Shown here: positions 9,672-20,997 of the stretch, piece after piece | Layout: each line of letters begins with the position of its first letter | Numbering within the stretch: position 1 is the first letter of the stretch | NCBI RefSeq assembly: GCF_040958095.1 | Contig: NC_091208.1 | Coordinates: 15,398,452 to 15,462,451, forward strand | Source of the DNA: Procambarus clarkii | Lineage: Eukaryota > Arthropoda > Malacostraca > Decapoda > Cambaridae | DNA length: 64,000 nucleotides | Direction: 5' to 3' | Position numbers and translations under genes: made by a program | The notes under the pieces: model-generated | Told to the model about the DNA's origin: nothing | What the model saw: only the letters and a program-made list of their open reading frames with translations | Databases searched by the model: none

Positions 9672-10985
9672 TTGTGACGCCGGGTGTTGTGTTGATGGCG
9701 TTGGGGACGCCGGGTGTTGTGTTGATGGCGTTGGGGAAGCCGGGTGTTGTGTTGATGGCGTTGGGGACGCCGGGTGTTGTGTTGATGGCGTTGGGGACGC
9801 CGGGTGTTGTGTTGATGGCGTTGGGGAAGCCGGGTGTTGTGTTGATGGCGTTGGGGACGCCGGGTGTTGTGTTGATGGCGTTGGGGACGCCGGGTGTTGT
9901 GTTGAGGGCGTTGGGGACGCCGTGTGTTGTGTTGAGGGCGTTGGGGACGCCGTGTGTTGTGTTGATGGCGTTGGGGACGCCGGGTGTTGTGTTGAGGGCG
10001 TTGGGGACGCCGGGTGTTGTGTTGAGGGCGTTGGGGACGCCGTGTGTTGTGTTGATGGCGTTGGGGACGCCGGGTGTTGTGTTGAGGGCGTTGGGGACGC
10101 CGTGTGTTGTGTTGAGGGCGTTGGGGACGCCGGGTGTTGTGTTGATGACGTTGGGGACGCCGAGTGTTGTGTTGAGGGCGTTGGGGACGCCGTGTGTGTT
10201 GTGTTGATGGCGTTGGGGACGCCGGGTGTTGTGTTGATGGCGTTGGGGACGCCGTGTGTGTTGTGTTGATGGCGTTGGGGACGCCGGGTGTTGTGTTGAG
10301 GGCGTTGGGGACGCCGTGTGTTGTGTTGATGGCGTTGGGGACGCCGTGTGTGTTGTGTTGATGGCGTTGGGGACGCCGAGTGTTGTGTTGATGGCGTTGG
10401 GGACGCCGTGTGTGTTGTGTTGAGGGCGTTGGGGACGCCGGGTGTTGTGTTGATGGTGTTGGGGACGCCGTGTGTGTTGTGTTGGTGGCGTTGGGGACGC
10501 CGTGTGTGTTGTGTTGATGGCGTTGGGGACGCCGTGTGTTGTGTTGATGGCGTTGGGGACGCCGGGTGTTGTGTTGAGGGCGTTGGGGACGCCGGGTGTT
10601 GTGTTGATGGCGTTGGGGACGCCGAGTGTGTTGTGTTGATGGCGTTGGGGACGCCGGGTGTTGTGTTGAGGGCGTTGGGGACGCCGTGTGTTGTGTTGAT
10701 GGCGTTGGGGACGCCGAGTGTGTTGTGTTGATGGCGTTGGGGACGCTGGGTGTTGTGTTGATGGCGTTGGGGACGCCGGGTGTTGTGTTGGTGGCGTTGG
10801 GGACGCCGGGTGTGTTGTGTTGAGGGCGTTGGGGACGCCGGGTGTTGTGTTGAGGGCGTTGGGGACGCCGTGCGTGTTGTGTTTATGGCGTTGGGGACGC
10901 CGAGTGTGTTGTGTTGATGGCGTTGGGGACGCCGGGTGTGTTGTGTTGGTGGCGTTTGGACGCCTGGTGTGTTGTGTAGAGTAGC
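9672..10985. repeat. 30-bp tandem array with hairpin core
   Basis: About 43 units are present, mostly exactly 30 bp, with 32-bp variants (an extra TG) becoming common after 10190. Each unit contains GGCGTTGGGGACGCC, a five-pair stem around a TGGGG loop. Because 30 is divisible by three, long open frames appear on both strands (a 503-codon frame on minus, 218 codons on plus). These are by-products of the period, not proteins. The hairpin stem is the same as in the 38-bp array just upstream. Confidence 0.95.
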
Positions 10986-11110
10986 GTGTGTAGTGGGTGG
11001 TGTAGTGTTGTGGCGTTTGGACGCCTGGTATGGAGTGTGGTGTTGTGGAGTATATGGTGGCGCAGGGGCGCCAGGTAGTGGTCGGTAAAGTGAGTATTGG
11101 CGTAGCAAGG
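10986..11110. repeat. Degenerate flank of the hairpin arrays
   Basis: Diverged single copies of the same GGCG-loop-CGCC motif continue past the array: GGCGTTTGGACGCC near 11012 and GGCGCAGGGGCGCC near 11059. Equivalent single copies lie between the two arrays (GGCGTATTAGACGCC near 9528). Confidence 0.6.
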
Positions 11111-11200
11111 TCGGTGCGTTAGGATGCAGGAAGTGGTTGTGGGGATGTGTGGCGTTATATTGAGGTCATCAGTGGTAGGGATGACCAAAGGTGATGGTGT

Positions 11201-11450
11201 GTCGGAGTGGGTAAGTCTTATGGATAAGATGAAATGTGGATAATTGCAGGAGTTGGTGGCTGCAGTAGGCGAGCCAAGTCGATATATCTAGCAACACTCA
11301 TAAAAGACTAATAAAAATTCATTATTTTCATTAAAATTTTCATTAATTAAGTCGGAGTGGGTAAGTCTTATGGATAAGATTACAAGGTAGAATTTCAAAA
11401 TTTCAGGTGTTGGTGGTTGCAGTGGACAAGCCAAGTACATACATTAATTT
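11201..11450 (+). repeat. Direct repeat, two diverged copies 150 bp apart
   Basis: Bases 11201-11230 and 11351-11380 are identical over 30 bases. Downstream similarity is weaker but recognisable (GTTGGTGG...GCAG...AGCCAAGT in both). This is an old tandem duplication of about 150 bp in non-coding sequence. Confidence 0.75.
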
Positions 11451-13740
11451 CTCATTAATTAAGTTGTTACAGGAATCTCGCTAGAGGCGAGCCAGTGGCA
11501 GTATGATGCTTTAGTGACATTAGTTGTGAAATTATTTTAATGAGGTATTTATTGTGATAATGTATGTGTATGTATATACTGTATATTACCTCATCGGCAC
11601 CATTACTGAGTGTTAGGCTTGAGAAGGTCCCCCGGGATCATGTCACAGAGCTTCAGGTAGAGTAGAAGGGAAGCTGTGAGGCTACACGCAGTAATTCTAG
11701 AAAAAAGGGGGGAGGAAGTGAAGCCAACGTGACGTTATAGGCGAAATTCGCCCCCTGACATCAAAGCAGGGATAAGGGCCAGCTGCAATGGCTTTGCAGC
11801 TGCGCTCAGGCTATATACGAGGAGAGAGTAAGGAGCCGAGGGGGGTGTCATGTAATAATGGGATCGAGCCAGGGGGCTCCGAGGGAATATTTTGCAGGTA
11901 CAGCGGTCGGGAAGGTGTGAATACAGGTGGACACACTCTGGGCAGATGGGCCTAGAGTAATGTGCTACAGCTGTGGTGAGCACAGCAAGGAAGGATGACC
12001 AGAGAGCTGTGAGGTATCTACAGCGTGCTGGGGTTGGTGGCCGGGAACGAGACGGCAGCATAAACCCGAGGGAACATGACCCTGGGGTAGGAATCTCCGT
12101 TGCTCTGGAGGCCAGGATCACGTTAGCTCAGAGCAACGATGGGACATTGACAACATTCACCAGGCTGGACAGCCTGGGTTTTGTCTGAGTCTTGGAGGAT
12201 CTATGACCTAGCAACCATGGGACACGAAGACAAGAGAAGTGATGCTGCTAATTGTGGAGGAGGCCAGTGAAACATTGTGTGATCATTGTAAGCCCTTATG
12301 TCAACAGTACAGGGCAAGATGTTAAATTATTATTAACTTGTTACAAAGGATGAAGAACCTTAGATATATATGTGTTGTGTATATATTAATGACTAGTGTC
12401 ATTTCTGTTTAAGTGCCAGCATTCTGGTCCATGTAATTTTATGGTTATGTTTGTATGTAATTATATGTCAGCAGTTTAGGTATATGTGCATTGTTGGAGA
12501 TGGGAAAAATTATTTCAGACTATTTTACCTATGCTATGATGTGAATATAATGTATATGTTGTAGAAGTGTTGTGAGTCATGTCGGGGAAAATTTTAAATT
12601 AGTTCATCGTGTGTATGATGAACTTATTGGATGAATTTTTAGTTGTACATATATGGTGGGTGCATCCTCCAGGTCCTTGCACCAATGGAAACATGGCAAT
12701 GATGCATATGGGGACATATGTGTGTTTAAGGAGGGGAGTGGTGTTGTAATCCACAAGTTAGTAGGAATTATTAGCTAGAGGATCATTACTACAACACTTA
12801 ACGAATGATGATTGGAAGTACATGTAAGTAGACAGACTATGGATCACATATCCAAGAAAGGTCAAAGGGATTAAGACGGCAGCTGCTTAGCCAAATTAAT
12901 AATTCCTGGAAAGAGGACTCAGGCTTCTAGGAACAAGGTTACCGCTCTAGGGATAAGGTTAATCGGATTATACCTTCCTTGAGAGGCGTGGTGAAATGTT
13001 TGAGGCCATGGCTGATTGGAGACAGTCTTGTTGTGGGAGTGGAACTGGGAAGTCCTCCGAGGTCTCCGTCTGTGGCAGCAGCGAAGTGTAGCAGACAGCT
13101 ATGCGAGAGCCTGTTGTGATCTTAGTGACCAAGTTAAGTCTGCAGTATGTGAGTATTGAATGTAAGACTAACCGGGTGTGGAACGTTGCAGTAATCATTC
13201 CGTATTAGGGACTTAGGCGGAAGTTACGAGTGTGTGTGGTGATCGCGGAGATCAAGTGGTCTATGGGAATTGGGAGTTTATTTAACTAATTAGAGTATGC
13301 TAGTATGATATTATTTGTCAGAGTCTATTCTTTGTAATTAAATGACAAAACCCGACGGCCTTTAAATACCTTCCATATGTTCACTCATTGTGTTCCAGTA
13401 CAAACCTAGTGGTACGCCTCAAGGGTCAGGTGTGTGTAGGAGTATAGGTGGTAGTAACGGTTGCTGAGGCAAGGTGTTATGTGTTGTGTAATCGCTGTGT
13501 TCGGAATGAACCGGGGTTCAGCGTCACGACAATCACCCTCACACTTGTACAGTCGTTGAAGATCTGGATTACCCTTGAACCATCCTCTTGGGAATGGACT
13601 TCCTGTCACGTTTTAATTATTCCTTGTCTGTGAGCAAGGGTGCTTGGACCGGCAGACTGCGGTTGGGAAGGAGTTCATACCCAGTGAAAATGGTCGACCA
13701 ACCCCCGGTTGTGGCTTCAGTAAAAAGGAAAACAAAAATA
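11451..13740. other. Non-coding stretch, possible LTR start near 12745
   Basis: I found no recognisable protein; open frames here are short and lack motifs. At 12730-12745 a purine-rich GGAGGGGAGTGG run precedes TTGTAATCC, an arrangement like a polypurine tract followed by an LTR start in Gypsy elements. No matching copy was found, so this stays a suggestion. The stretch ends at the start of the degenerate Gypsy pol. Confidence 0.25.
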
Positions 13741-14273
13741 TAACGTAAATAATCCCAAATTGTTATTTCATTCCCTTCAAGACACCGATTGGAGGTCATG
13801 TGTGTTACATGCACTGACTAAGCAAAGTTGTCCCTCACATTCTGTTAAATTCCTGAAAGTGTCCGTAGGACGTCACATCCAACCAGGTACCACCCTTCAG
13901 GTGGCTGGGAGGTGTGACAGGTTATTGATTCAACACCACCTTATTGTAGTGCTTGACAAAGGTGCCATCATTCCGGTCGTCAACCTCTCTAAGTCTTTTA
14001 GGTTCAGAGTCAGGGACAGGGTATCCCAGGCTACAGTGGTAGAAGATGCTGAAATTTATCAGCATGAAATTAAGGGAGAAAAACCTGCCATCACAGCATA
14101 ATGTAGTGCGTTACAAGTGACGGAGGACGTTACCCATTCACAGAACATGACCAAAGAGAGTAATCATAATATTAATCATGACGTAGATAAATTAATTTCG
14201 GTACTGGACTTACAACATGTCTCTCAGGCAGACAGGAAATGGTTGAGAGGAGTCTTACGTAGATTTTCTAGAC

Positions 14274-14912
14274 TTGTTTGCCACAGATGATGACCAGATT
14301 GGTCTCCTGGATAGGATTGAACACACTATTCCTACAGGTGATCATCCTCCAGTGGAAACCCGACAGTGGAGACTGCTGGAACAGGCAAAGAATGTTATCA
14401 GGGATGAGTGCCAGAAAATGTTGAGGCAAGATGTGATTGCGCCTGGTACGTCACCGTGGCTCTCTCCTGTTGTGTTAGTTCACAAACCTGATGATAGTTA
14501 TCGCTTTTGTGTAGACTACCGTAAGGTGAACGAAATAACTAAGGGTGATGTATATCCTTTACCCCGAATTCAGGAGGCAATAGATCAATTTGGAGCTGCC
14601 AAGTATTTTTCCACTCCTGACGCGAAGTCGGCGTATAGGGCGATTCATGTGGCTAAACAGGATAGGGAGTAAACGGCGTTCTCTGATGGCAGGCATACTT
14701 ATCAATTCTGTAGTATGCCTTTTGGCTTAAAGACAGCTCCTTCGTCATTTCAACGGGAGATTAACTTTATCCTCAGTCCAGTTTTGGGAAGGCATTCGTT
14801 AGCGTACCGGGATGATGATGTGATATATTCCAAGACGTTTGAGTAACACCTACAAGACTTAACTGAGACTTTGACTTTGTTGGATCGGGCGGGGTTCAAG
14901 CTTAGTGAAGCT
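14274..14912 (+). pseudogene. Gypsy reverse transcriptase fragment
   Basis: The motifs are SPWLSPVVLVHKPDDSYRFCVDYRKVNE, PLPRIQEAIDQFGAAKYFS and, after a stop at 14670, MPFGLKTAPSSFQREIN. The catalytic box reads YRDDD where Gypsy elements have Y(V/L/I)DD. The frame ends in sequence that joins the inserted CCGAAACGC-type fragment. Confidence 0.85.
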
Positions 14913-15068
14913 TAAAAAAAGCTTAAAAAAGTTTAAAGCTTTTCAAGCTTAACGATTCTTCGCGACGGGGGTCGTATTCCAGGGACCTGCCCGAAACGCT
15001 ATGCGTACTAGTGGCTGTACAAGAATGTAACAACTCTTGTATATATCTCAAAAAAAAAAATATAAAGT
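14912..15068 (+). mobile_element. LINE 3' UTR fragment inserted in Gypsy RT
   Basis: The Gypsy reading frame is interrupted by sequence containing GCCCGAAACGCTATGCGTA (14989-15007), then a CTTGTATATA stretch and a poly-A run at 15050. The same core occurs in the 3' UTR of the family B LINE (20.7 kb, minus strand) and at 35.5 kb. It is best read as a 5'-truncated LINE 3' end. Insert ends are approximate. Confidence 0.6.
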
Positions 15069-15074
15069 GTGCAA

Positions 15075-15780
15075 AAGTGCACCCTGGTGGCTGAGAAATT
15101 CAAATTTCTGGGGTTCCAGGTGAGCCCAGACAGTATTGACCTGACCCAGACTCTTGCCACGCCATTTCTGACATGGCACTTCCCCAAGGACAGCAAAGGA
15201 CGTGCGCAGGTTTTGGGGTACGGTCGGTTATTTTCGTCGACACATTGAAGGTTTCGCTGGCATTTCAGCACCCTTGACTGATCTGACAAAGAAAAATGCT
15301 AAGTTCGTATGGAAACCGGAACATGACGAAGCTTATCGTAAAATGAAGAGCCAACTGATTACGACCCCGGTACTGGCCATACCTGATTTCGATAAAGAGT
15401 GGGAGGTACATATTGACGCCAGTGGTATAGCTATTGGCGGGTGTTTAATTCAGCGAGATGCGGATAATTTCACCCATCCCGTGGGGGAAATTTCATCCTA
15501 TTTCAGCAGAAAGGTCAAGGGACCTGAAATTCGGTATTCGGCTACGGATCGGGAGGCACTGGCAGTAGTAGTCAATTAGATATTTCGAGCCATATCTATT
15601 TCAGCGCCATTTTGTAATTTACACTGACCATCGTGCTTTAACACACATATTTATAAAACGCACTAAATGCCCACGAATGTCACGCTGGTCTCACGAATTT
15701 TCAGCCCACTCATTCCAGATATTGTATATAAGCCTGGTTCCGCACATATTGTGCCTGATACGTAAAGCAGGAACATCGCT
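15075..15780 (+). pseudogene. Gypsy RT C-terminus and RNase H fragment
   Basis: KFKFLGFQVS opens the segment. The 15202-15579 frame carries GYFRRHIEGFAGISAPLTDL, FVWKPEHDEAY, HIDASGIAIGG (RNase H first Asp) and YSATDREALAVV (Glu). Further RNase H sequence (IYTDHRALTHIF) follows after a stop in another frame near 15617. Confidence 0.8.
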
Positions 15781-15984
15781 ATGATTAATGTAAACCAGAA
15801 CATTGAAAATATTCCTTCAGAAAAAATGAGAGAATACCAGATGAGCGAGCCTAGGTGGAAAGAGATTATTGAATATTTGGAAGGGGTAAATACCCTTCCA
15901 AGTCCCGTAAATTACCAATACATGATTTTGAGATGAAACAGGGCGTTCCGTACTACGTAAAGTCATAAAGATAGGACAGTATTC

Positions 15985-17129
15985 CAGCTAGTTACTCCGG
16001 ACGCGTTGCGGTCATCGGCGTTAAAGCTTGCACATGCATCTAAAGTTGCAGGGCATCCCGGTATCTCTAAAACTCACTTAAAAGCGAAGTCTCTCTTTTC
16101 TTCCCCAGGGTTGCTTTCTGAGGTAAGCCAATATGTAAAGTCTTGCTCTAATGGTCAGAGGAGAAAAGGTACACTTAAGGTACAAGCCCCACTTCAGGAA
16201 TTTCCTGAAATTCTTGAACTCTTAGATCGTGTGGGAGCCGATTTGATTGATCTACATCACAGTCATTCGGACAATAGGTACGTGTTAGTACTTGTGGACC
16301 ACATGTCCAGATACACTACCCTAGTTGCATTACCTCAAAGATTCTCGTACGGTTGCAAATGTGTTCTTGCGTAGGTTCGTGACTGTATCCAGACCTAAAG
16401 TCTTAGTCTCTGACCGGGGCCAGGAATTCAATGGGAATATTTTTAGAGAAGTGTAGGATTTTAGAGACAACCTTAGCGTTTACAACAGCCTATCACCCTC
16501 AAGCAAATGGTATGACGGAACGTACTAGTCGTTCAGTTAAGGATATCCTTGCAATACTTGCTGAACATGATGCAAACTCATGGGATGAACACCTGCCCTA
16601 TGTTCAATTAGCTTTGAATACTGCCATCCATCAATCAATTAACATCCAACCCCTTCTTTTGTTTACTGGTCAGTCATGCAATTTCCCCTCAGGTCTGCTT
16701 AACAGACATAATATTGCATACGGTGAGGACTATCCTTCAGAGGTCCTCGGTAAAATGAGGAATGCTTGGAGTATTGCGGCTGAGACTTCCATGAGAGCAC
16801 GGAATCGTTATGCTCACTTTTACGACAAGAAAGTGCGTCCTCTAGAGTTGAAAGAAGGTAGCCTCGTGTTGAGAGTAAATGAGGCTGCACCCGCCAATCA
16901 GAGTAGGACACTAGCTACTAGATGGCGGGGGCCGTATCAAGTAATTATGAGAGCGGGGCCGGTTAATCTTGTCATAAATGGGGTATTTGAGGACCAGGTG
17001 GAAAGGACAATCCATATCATTAATTTAAAACAGTATCATGCTAGAGAGGAATTAGAACTGCCTTTAGCGAGTTTAATTCCTGACTCAGCGGTGCTGACTC
17101 ATGACTCAAGTGATGAATCCAGAGAATGA
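15985..17129 (+). pseudogene. Gypsy integrase fragment
   Basis: A zinc-binding region (HASKVAGHPGISKTH...C, near 16035-16150) is followed by the core. DLIDLHHSHSDNRYVLVLVD carries the first Asp, VSDRGQEFNG near 16408 the second Asp in another frame, and YHPQANGMTERTSR near 16491 the catalytic Glu. The 16431-17129 frame then continues for 232 codons through an SH3-like end (LATRWRGPYQVI). A stop at 16374 and a frame change near 16430 separate the halves. Confidence 0.85.
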
Positions 17130-17680
17130 GGATGTCATCTGTCATCAGTAGTCAGGTGCAGTCTCGTCACCCCATGGTAACAAGATCTCGCACTGTACAG
17201 TAACAGTGAAGTAACTCCCTTGGTTCAGTATCATTTAGAATTCATTAGATTTTCCTGTAGAAACAATGATGTGGATTATTAACTGTACTTAACTCGGGTA
17301 GCAGACTTTACCGAGCTCTTGGGTTCCAACCTACAACAAACCCAGAGGTATATCTATGCTTCCGCCATGTTGTTCTCTGTCTGTTCCCAGGTCTGATGGG
17401 TACACCTGGCCAGTTGGTCCAGCCACACGTGAACCCTTGTCTGTAAAGACCTAGGGGGAGGCACGATACACAAAGTCCTCCCCCACTAGGCCCAGTAACT
17501 CGCAAATCAGTTACTTTGGGGTGGGTGACGGTACACGCGTCACCTGGCTGACACCTCGCTTCCCTATGAGGTTGTCAGAGCCAGTATGCTGTCCACATTA
17601 AAGCAGTCACCGGATGTCAACGTTTTACACCAGCGTGGAGTAGCTGTCTCAAGGTCACCACTACCCATACAGTCACCTTA
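17130..17680. other. Non-coding stretch after Gypsy pol
   Basis: No gene or repeat was recognised. It could include the 3' LTR of the Gypsy element, but no partner copy was found upstream. Confidence 0.3.
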
Positions 17681-17925
17681 AGGGAGCCGGTGGCTGAGCG
17701 GACAGAACATTGGACGCATGATTCTATGGTCCCGGGTTCGATCCCGGGCGCCGGCGAGAAACAATGGGCAGAGTTTCTTTCACCCTGATGCCCCTGTTAC
17801 CTAGCAGTAAATAGGTACCTGGGAGTTAGCCAGCTGTCACGGGCTGCTTCCTGGGGGTGGAGGCCTGGTCGAGGACCGGGCCGCGGCGACACTAAGCCCC
17901 GAAATCATTTCAAGATAACCAAGAA
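17681..17925 (+). mobile_element. tRNA-derived SINE
   Basis: The head at 17686-17755 has a tRNA-like outline: GCCGGTG at the start pairs with CGCCGGC at the end, GTGGCTGAGCGG fits a polymerase III A box, and GGTTCGATCC fits a B box. A tRNA-unrelated body follows (AGAGTTTCTTTCACCC, CAGTAAATAGGTACCTGGGAG, CTGTCACGGGCTGC) and an end reading CCCCGAAATCATTTCAAGATAACC-like sequence. A second copy lies at 46620-46815 and a tail-only relative at 31795-31875. It needs LINE enzymes to move. Confidence 0.85.
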
Positions 17926-20500
17926 CCCACCAGTTGCGTCGTCAAGACTGCAGTCAGACCAGCAGTGTTGGAGGAGAGGTCAGGAGAATGGGCGGCCAGC
18001 AGCAGTACTCATATTTCTTGTCGGAAGATTGATGATTACGTCGTCTGGATAATAAGAATGCGGAACTAAGGCGGTCACAGGTGGAACAGCACAGTCTTCC
18101 TGCAGAGTACCGTGACTCGCCATAGAAGGTCGCAAAATTGCCTCCTTTGGCCTAAAGTGAACGGTACGAAGGTATACACAGATGGTGTTTACGGCCTAGT
18201 AACCTGGTGGCATCAAGGAACGCCTGAGATGACGTGAGCCATGATGGAAGGCGGGATCCACCTGTTCTGCAAACATGCCATCCGCCTCAATGAACCTCTG
18301 ACCGCTCTACCGTCACGAGACACCGTTAGTACTTCCAGTCCTGCTTCCCTGTGGTTAACTACTGTTATGATCTCAGCCTACAGGAGAAACGAGTCTCCCT
18401 CCTTGAGAGTTATTCATCAAGCCTGACCTGATTAGAAGGTCTAGCAAATATTGAGGTGATAACCCATATGTAAAATAGTTGCTTGGATATGTATAACAGT
18501 TTGAGATTATGGGCAATGAAGAAGAAAACAGATAAATGACTGGCTAGGAGATGTGGACATTTTGCTGGAGGCGTGAGGCTCGCTTCCGGAGGACCTTGAC
18601 CTCACTTGAGTGCCAGACATCGCAGGGGAAGCGGCGCTCCGTTGAGCTCCCGTCAGAAGGGAACCCCCTAGTGATATATCTCGAAGAGAAGAGAAGTGTG
18701 CAGACGTGCCAGCTGTGGAACTGAGCTGGGAACGTTGTGGTCTCAAGTCCTGGTCGAAGAAGAGAGTATCAAGCCGGCCAGAGACATTATTGTGGGCCGT
18801 GGCAGCGCCATGACCAAGCCTCGTCAGAGGGAAGAGCGCCCTCGACCAGTTAACCTGTGGTTTGTCCTTTGGGGAAGAAGTTGCTGAGAACTTCGAAGCC
18901 AGCATAGATGAAGTAATTGATGAGACTCCAAGGTAGTGAAGCAGAGGACCTCGAGCTGTGAGGAGAAGTAGTGAAGAGGAGTGTCACGTGCTTCTGTAGA
19001 GGTGGAGAAGCACCATAGTTGCTCGAGGAAACTTCATGGTGTAGCAGCCAAGAGAGCTGTGGAGGAACCTAGCAGAAGGGTGAAGCACCTTAGTTGCTCA
19101 AGAAAACTTCATGATAGCAGCCTGGAGGAGCTGCAGAGGATCCTGGTAGTGAAGCCCGGAAGAACCTAAAGATATTAGGGTAGTGAACTTCCAGAGGTGG
19201 AAGGGGAAGTTCTGGTGGATTACTTGTAGGGAGTTGATAGTGTTTGGTTGTCATTAGCGTGCAAGACGCAGTGAGAGGTGAGTGACTGTTTGCATTCTTA
19301 TGTCAAGGAGTCTTTTATACTGAAGTTTAGAGTTACAGTCGTAGGCTGGATTACCTACAGATCTATGCGTTCCAGGACTGACAGTGATCGATTGATCATT
19401 GTTGTGTATCAATGAACATTTATACTGATATATGTTATTGCATTCAAGTGCTGATTTTCTATATATATATTATCTTGCTGGTGGTGCAACAGTGTATGTA
19501 GACTTGATCAACTTGAGGAGGTTGATAGTATCAGGTGGTGAACCAGGAGATAGGATACCACTTGATAAGCTGATAATAGAGTTCTGATGGTGTTGGAGTG
19601 CAACCTGATTGTGATATTATAGAGTATAGGATTCATTATTATTATATGTGTGTATGTATCGTGTATGTGCTTTGTCCAGTAAATGTATCCCAATTTGCTG
19701 GTGTTTGCCCTTGTCCTAGTGAGGCTTCCCAGGAAGTAGTAAAGAAGGAGAGAGAGAGAGAGAAAGAACCAAGAACCACTGCTGTGGACAGGGTAGGAGG
19801 TAATACTAGTAAGTCATAGGGGATTGAAGAGATCATATCTCATAGGGAGAGAGTGGGGAGTCACAGCGGCTCGAGTGGGTGTGTGCACGTGACAACGAGG
19901 CTAAGTGTTGGAGCCGCATCCCCTAAACGTGTGACGTTGAGCCCCTCTCCAAGAGCCAGAAGTGCCAAGGGTGATCTCCTAGTATAAGCACTCTACCGAG
20001 TTGTGGGTTGGGTTGTCCATAGAGAAGGATCAACGATGACAACACCAACCAACCCACAGTCTATAATACTACGCTGTCAGGTTACATAAAGACTACTGTA
20101 AGAGCTGAGAGTGGTAAGAAGATTTGTGAACTCCTGGATGAGGTCAAGGGTCGAGCGACAGTAATCTACAGCTGTCACTTGGCACTCGGAACTGGGACAT
20201 TCTGTCGTCTTTCAAAAGTACCGGGAAGGGAGAACAAGAGGACCAGGGATCTACATTGACGCATGGAAGAAGCTGGATCGACATCGACTACATCCGTCGA
20301 ATATCGGCTTCAATTTTTTTTTATAAAATAACAGTTGGGGGAAAAGTAAGGAAAAGTTAATTTCAATGTCATACTTGTTAAATTGATTGTAAATATCTGA
20401 ATACCTAGTAAAGTGAATCTGGACACATTTTGGTTAAATATTGAAAACTAGAATTAGAGTCGATAGTATTCAGGTAAAGTGAAATGTGGAATAATGCTCA
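17926..20500. other. Unassigned non-coding region
   Basis: No convincing gene. The open frames are under 135 codons and lack motifs. It contains a two-unit 75-bp repeat at 19007-19155 and a short GA-rich tract near 19750. Confidence 0.4.
19007..19155 (+). repeat. 75-bp tandem duplication
   Basis: GAAGCACC(A/T)TAGTTGCTC, then AAACTTCATG, then a GCAGCC...GAGCTG segment, occur at 19007 and again at 19082, a period of 75. The copies are diverged but clear. Confidence 0.7.
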
Positions 20501-20635
20501 TAGATAACTCGGTCATTAATTAAAAGCCTCCTGTGTGACAGACGATAACACTAAGCATTGAACAAAAGGTTGTAGAAAAATATGTTGTGCCATTTCTTTC
20601 AGAGTATTGAACACAGGAGGGGCGGACCACATATA

Positions 20636-20790
20636 ATAATAATAATAATAATAATAATTTTTATTTAGGCAAAGGTACATACATAAAGAGATTTTACAAA
20701 GTTTGTTGGCTTTATAGATAGGAGCTAGTACATACAATGCCTAAAGCCACTATTACGCAAAGCGTTTCGGGCAGGAAAAAACACTACTGA
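20636..20790 (-). repeat. Family B LINE 3' UTR core and ATT-repeat tail
   Basis: Minus-strand order: CTGCCCGAAACGCTTTGCGT, a TAGTGGCTTTAGGCATTG stretch, GTATGTACCTTTGCC, AATAAA, then ATT repeats. The core recurs at 14989 and 35484 in other contexts, so it is a shared 3' end that the RT presumably recognises. Confidence 0.75.
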
Positions 20791-20997
20791 CTAAAGCTTA
20801 AAACTAATGGGTAAAAAGAAAAAAATGCGTTGAGTACAAATAAAAATAGAGGTAAAAGAGGGGGGAACATTGTTGAAAAAACAGCACAAATACAATTACA
20901 AATTATTACAGAAAATTACATTAAAACAGCGTTGATTTGTAAAACAAAAAAAAAAACAAAAAACATACATGGGTTGACAATAGAGAGGTAAGGTAGG

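Larger units (their letters stand above)
13760..17129 (+). pseudogene. Degenerate Gypsy-type pol (linker, RT, RNase H, integrase)
   Basis: Fragments in three frames line up as one Gypsy pol. The pre-RT linker lies at 13760-14101, the RT at about 14274-14900, the RT end and RNase H at about 15075-15780, and the integrase at about 15985-17129. Several in-frame stops and shifts break it (for example after DRE at 14670, in the palm near 14845, after VVN at 15579, and near 16374). A separate 150-bp sequence is inserted at about 14912-15068. Gag and protease were not found. The element is old and non-functional. Confidence 0.85.

Noticed and set aside
8946..10985. CRISPR-like look of regular repeats
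   Set aside because: Units are contiguous without unique spacers, there are no cas genes, and the genome is clearly eukaryotic.
9597..11108. A 503-codon minus-strand open frame and plus-strand frames rich in Gly-Val-Cys
   Set aside because: They are translations of the 30-bp array; the period is a multiple of three, so every frame without a stop stays open. No start context or non-repeat domain.
11973..12188. Short frames in 11.7-12.2 kb as host genes
   Set aside because: No recognisable motif, no splice context, and composition like the surrounding non-coding DNA.
17686..17755. A functional tRNA gene
   Set aside because: The anticodon arm is not convincing, the T arm pairs only with a shortened loop, and a SINE body follows; a second copy with the same body exists at 46.6 kb.
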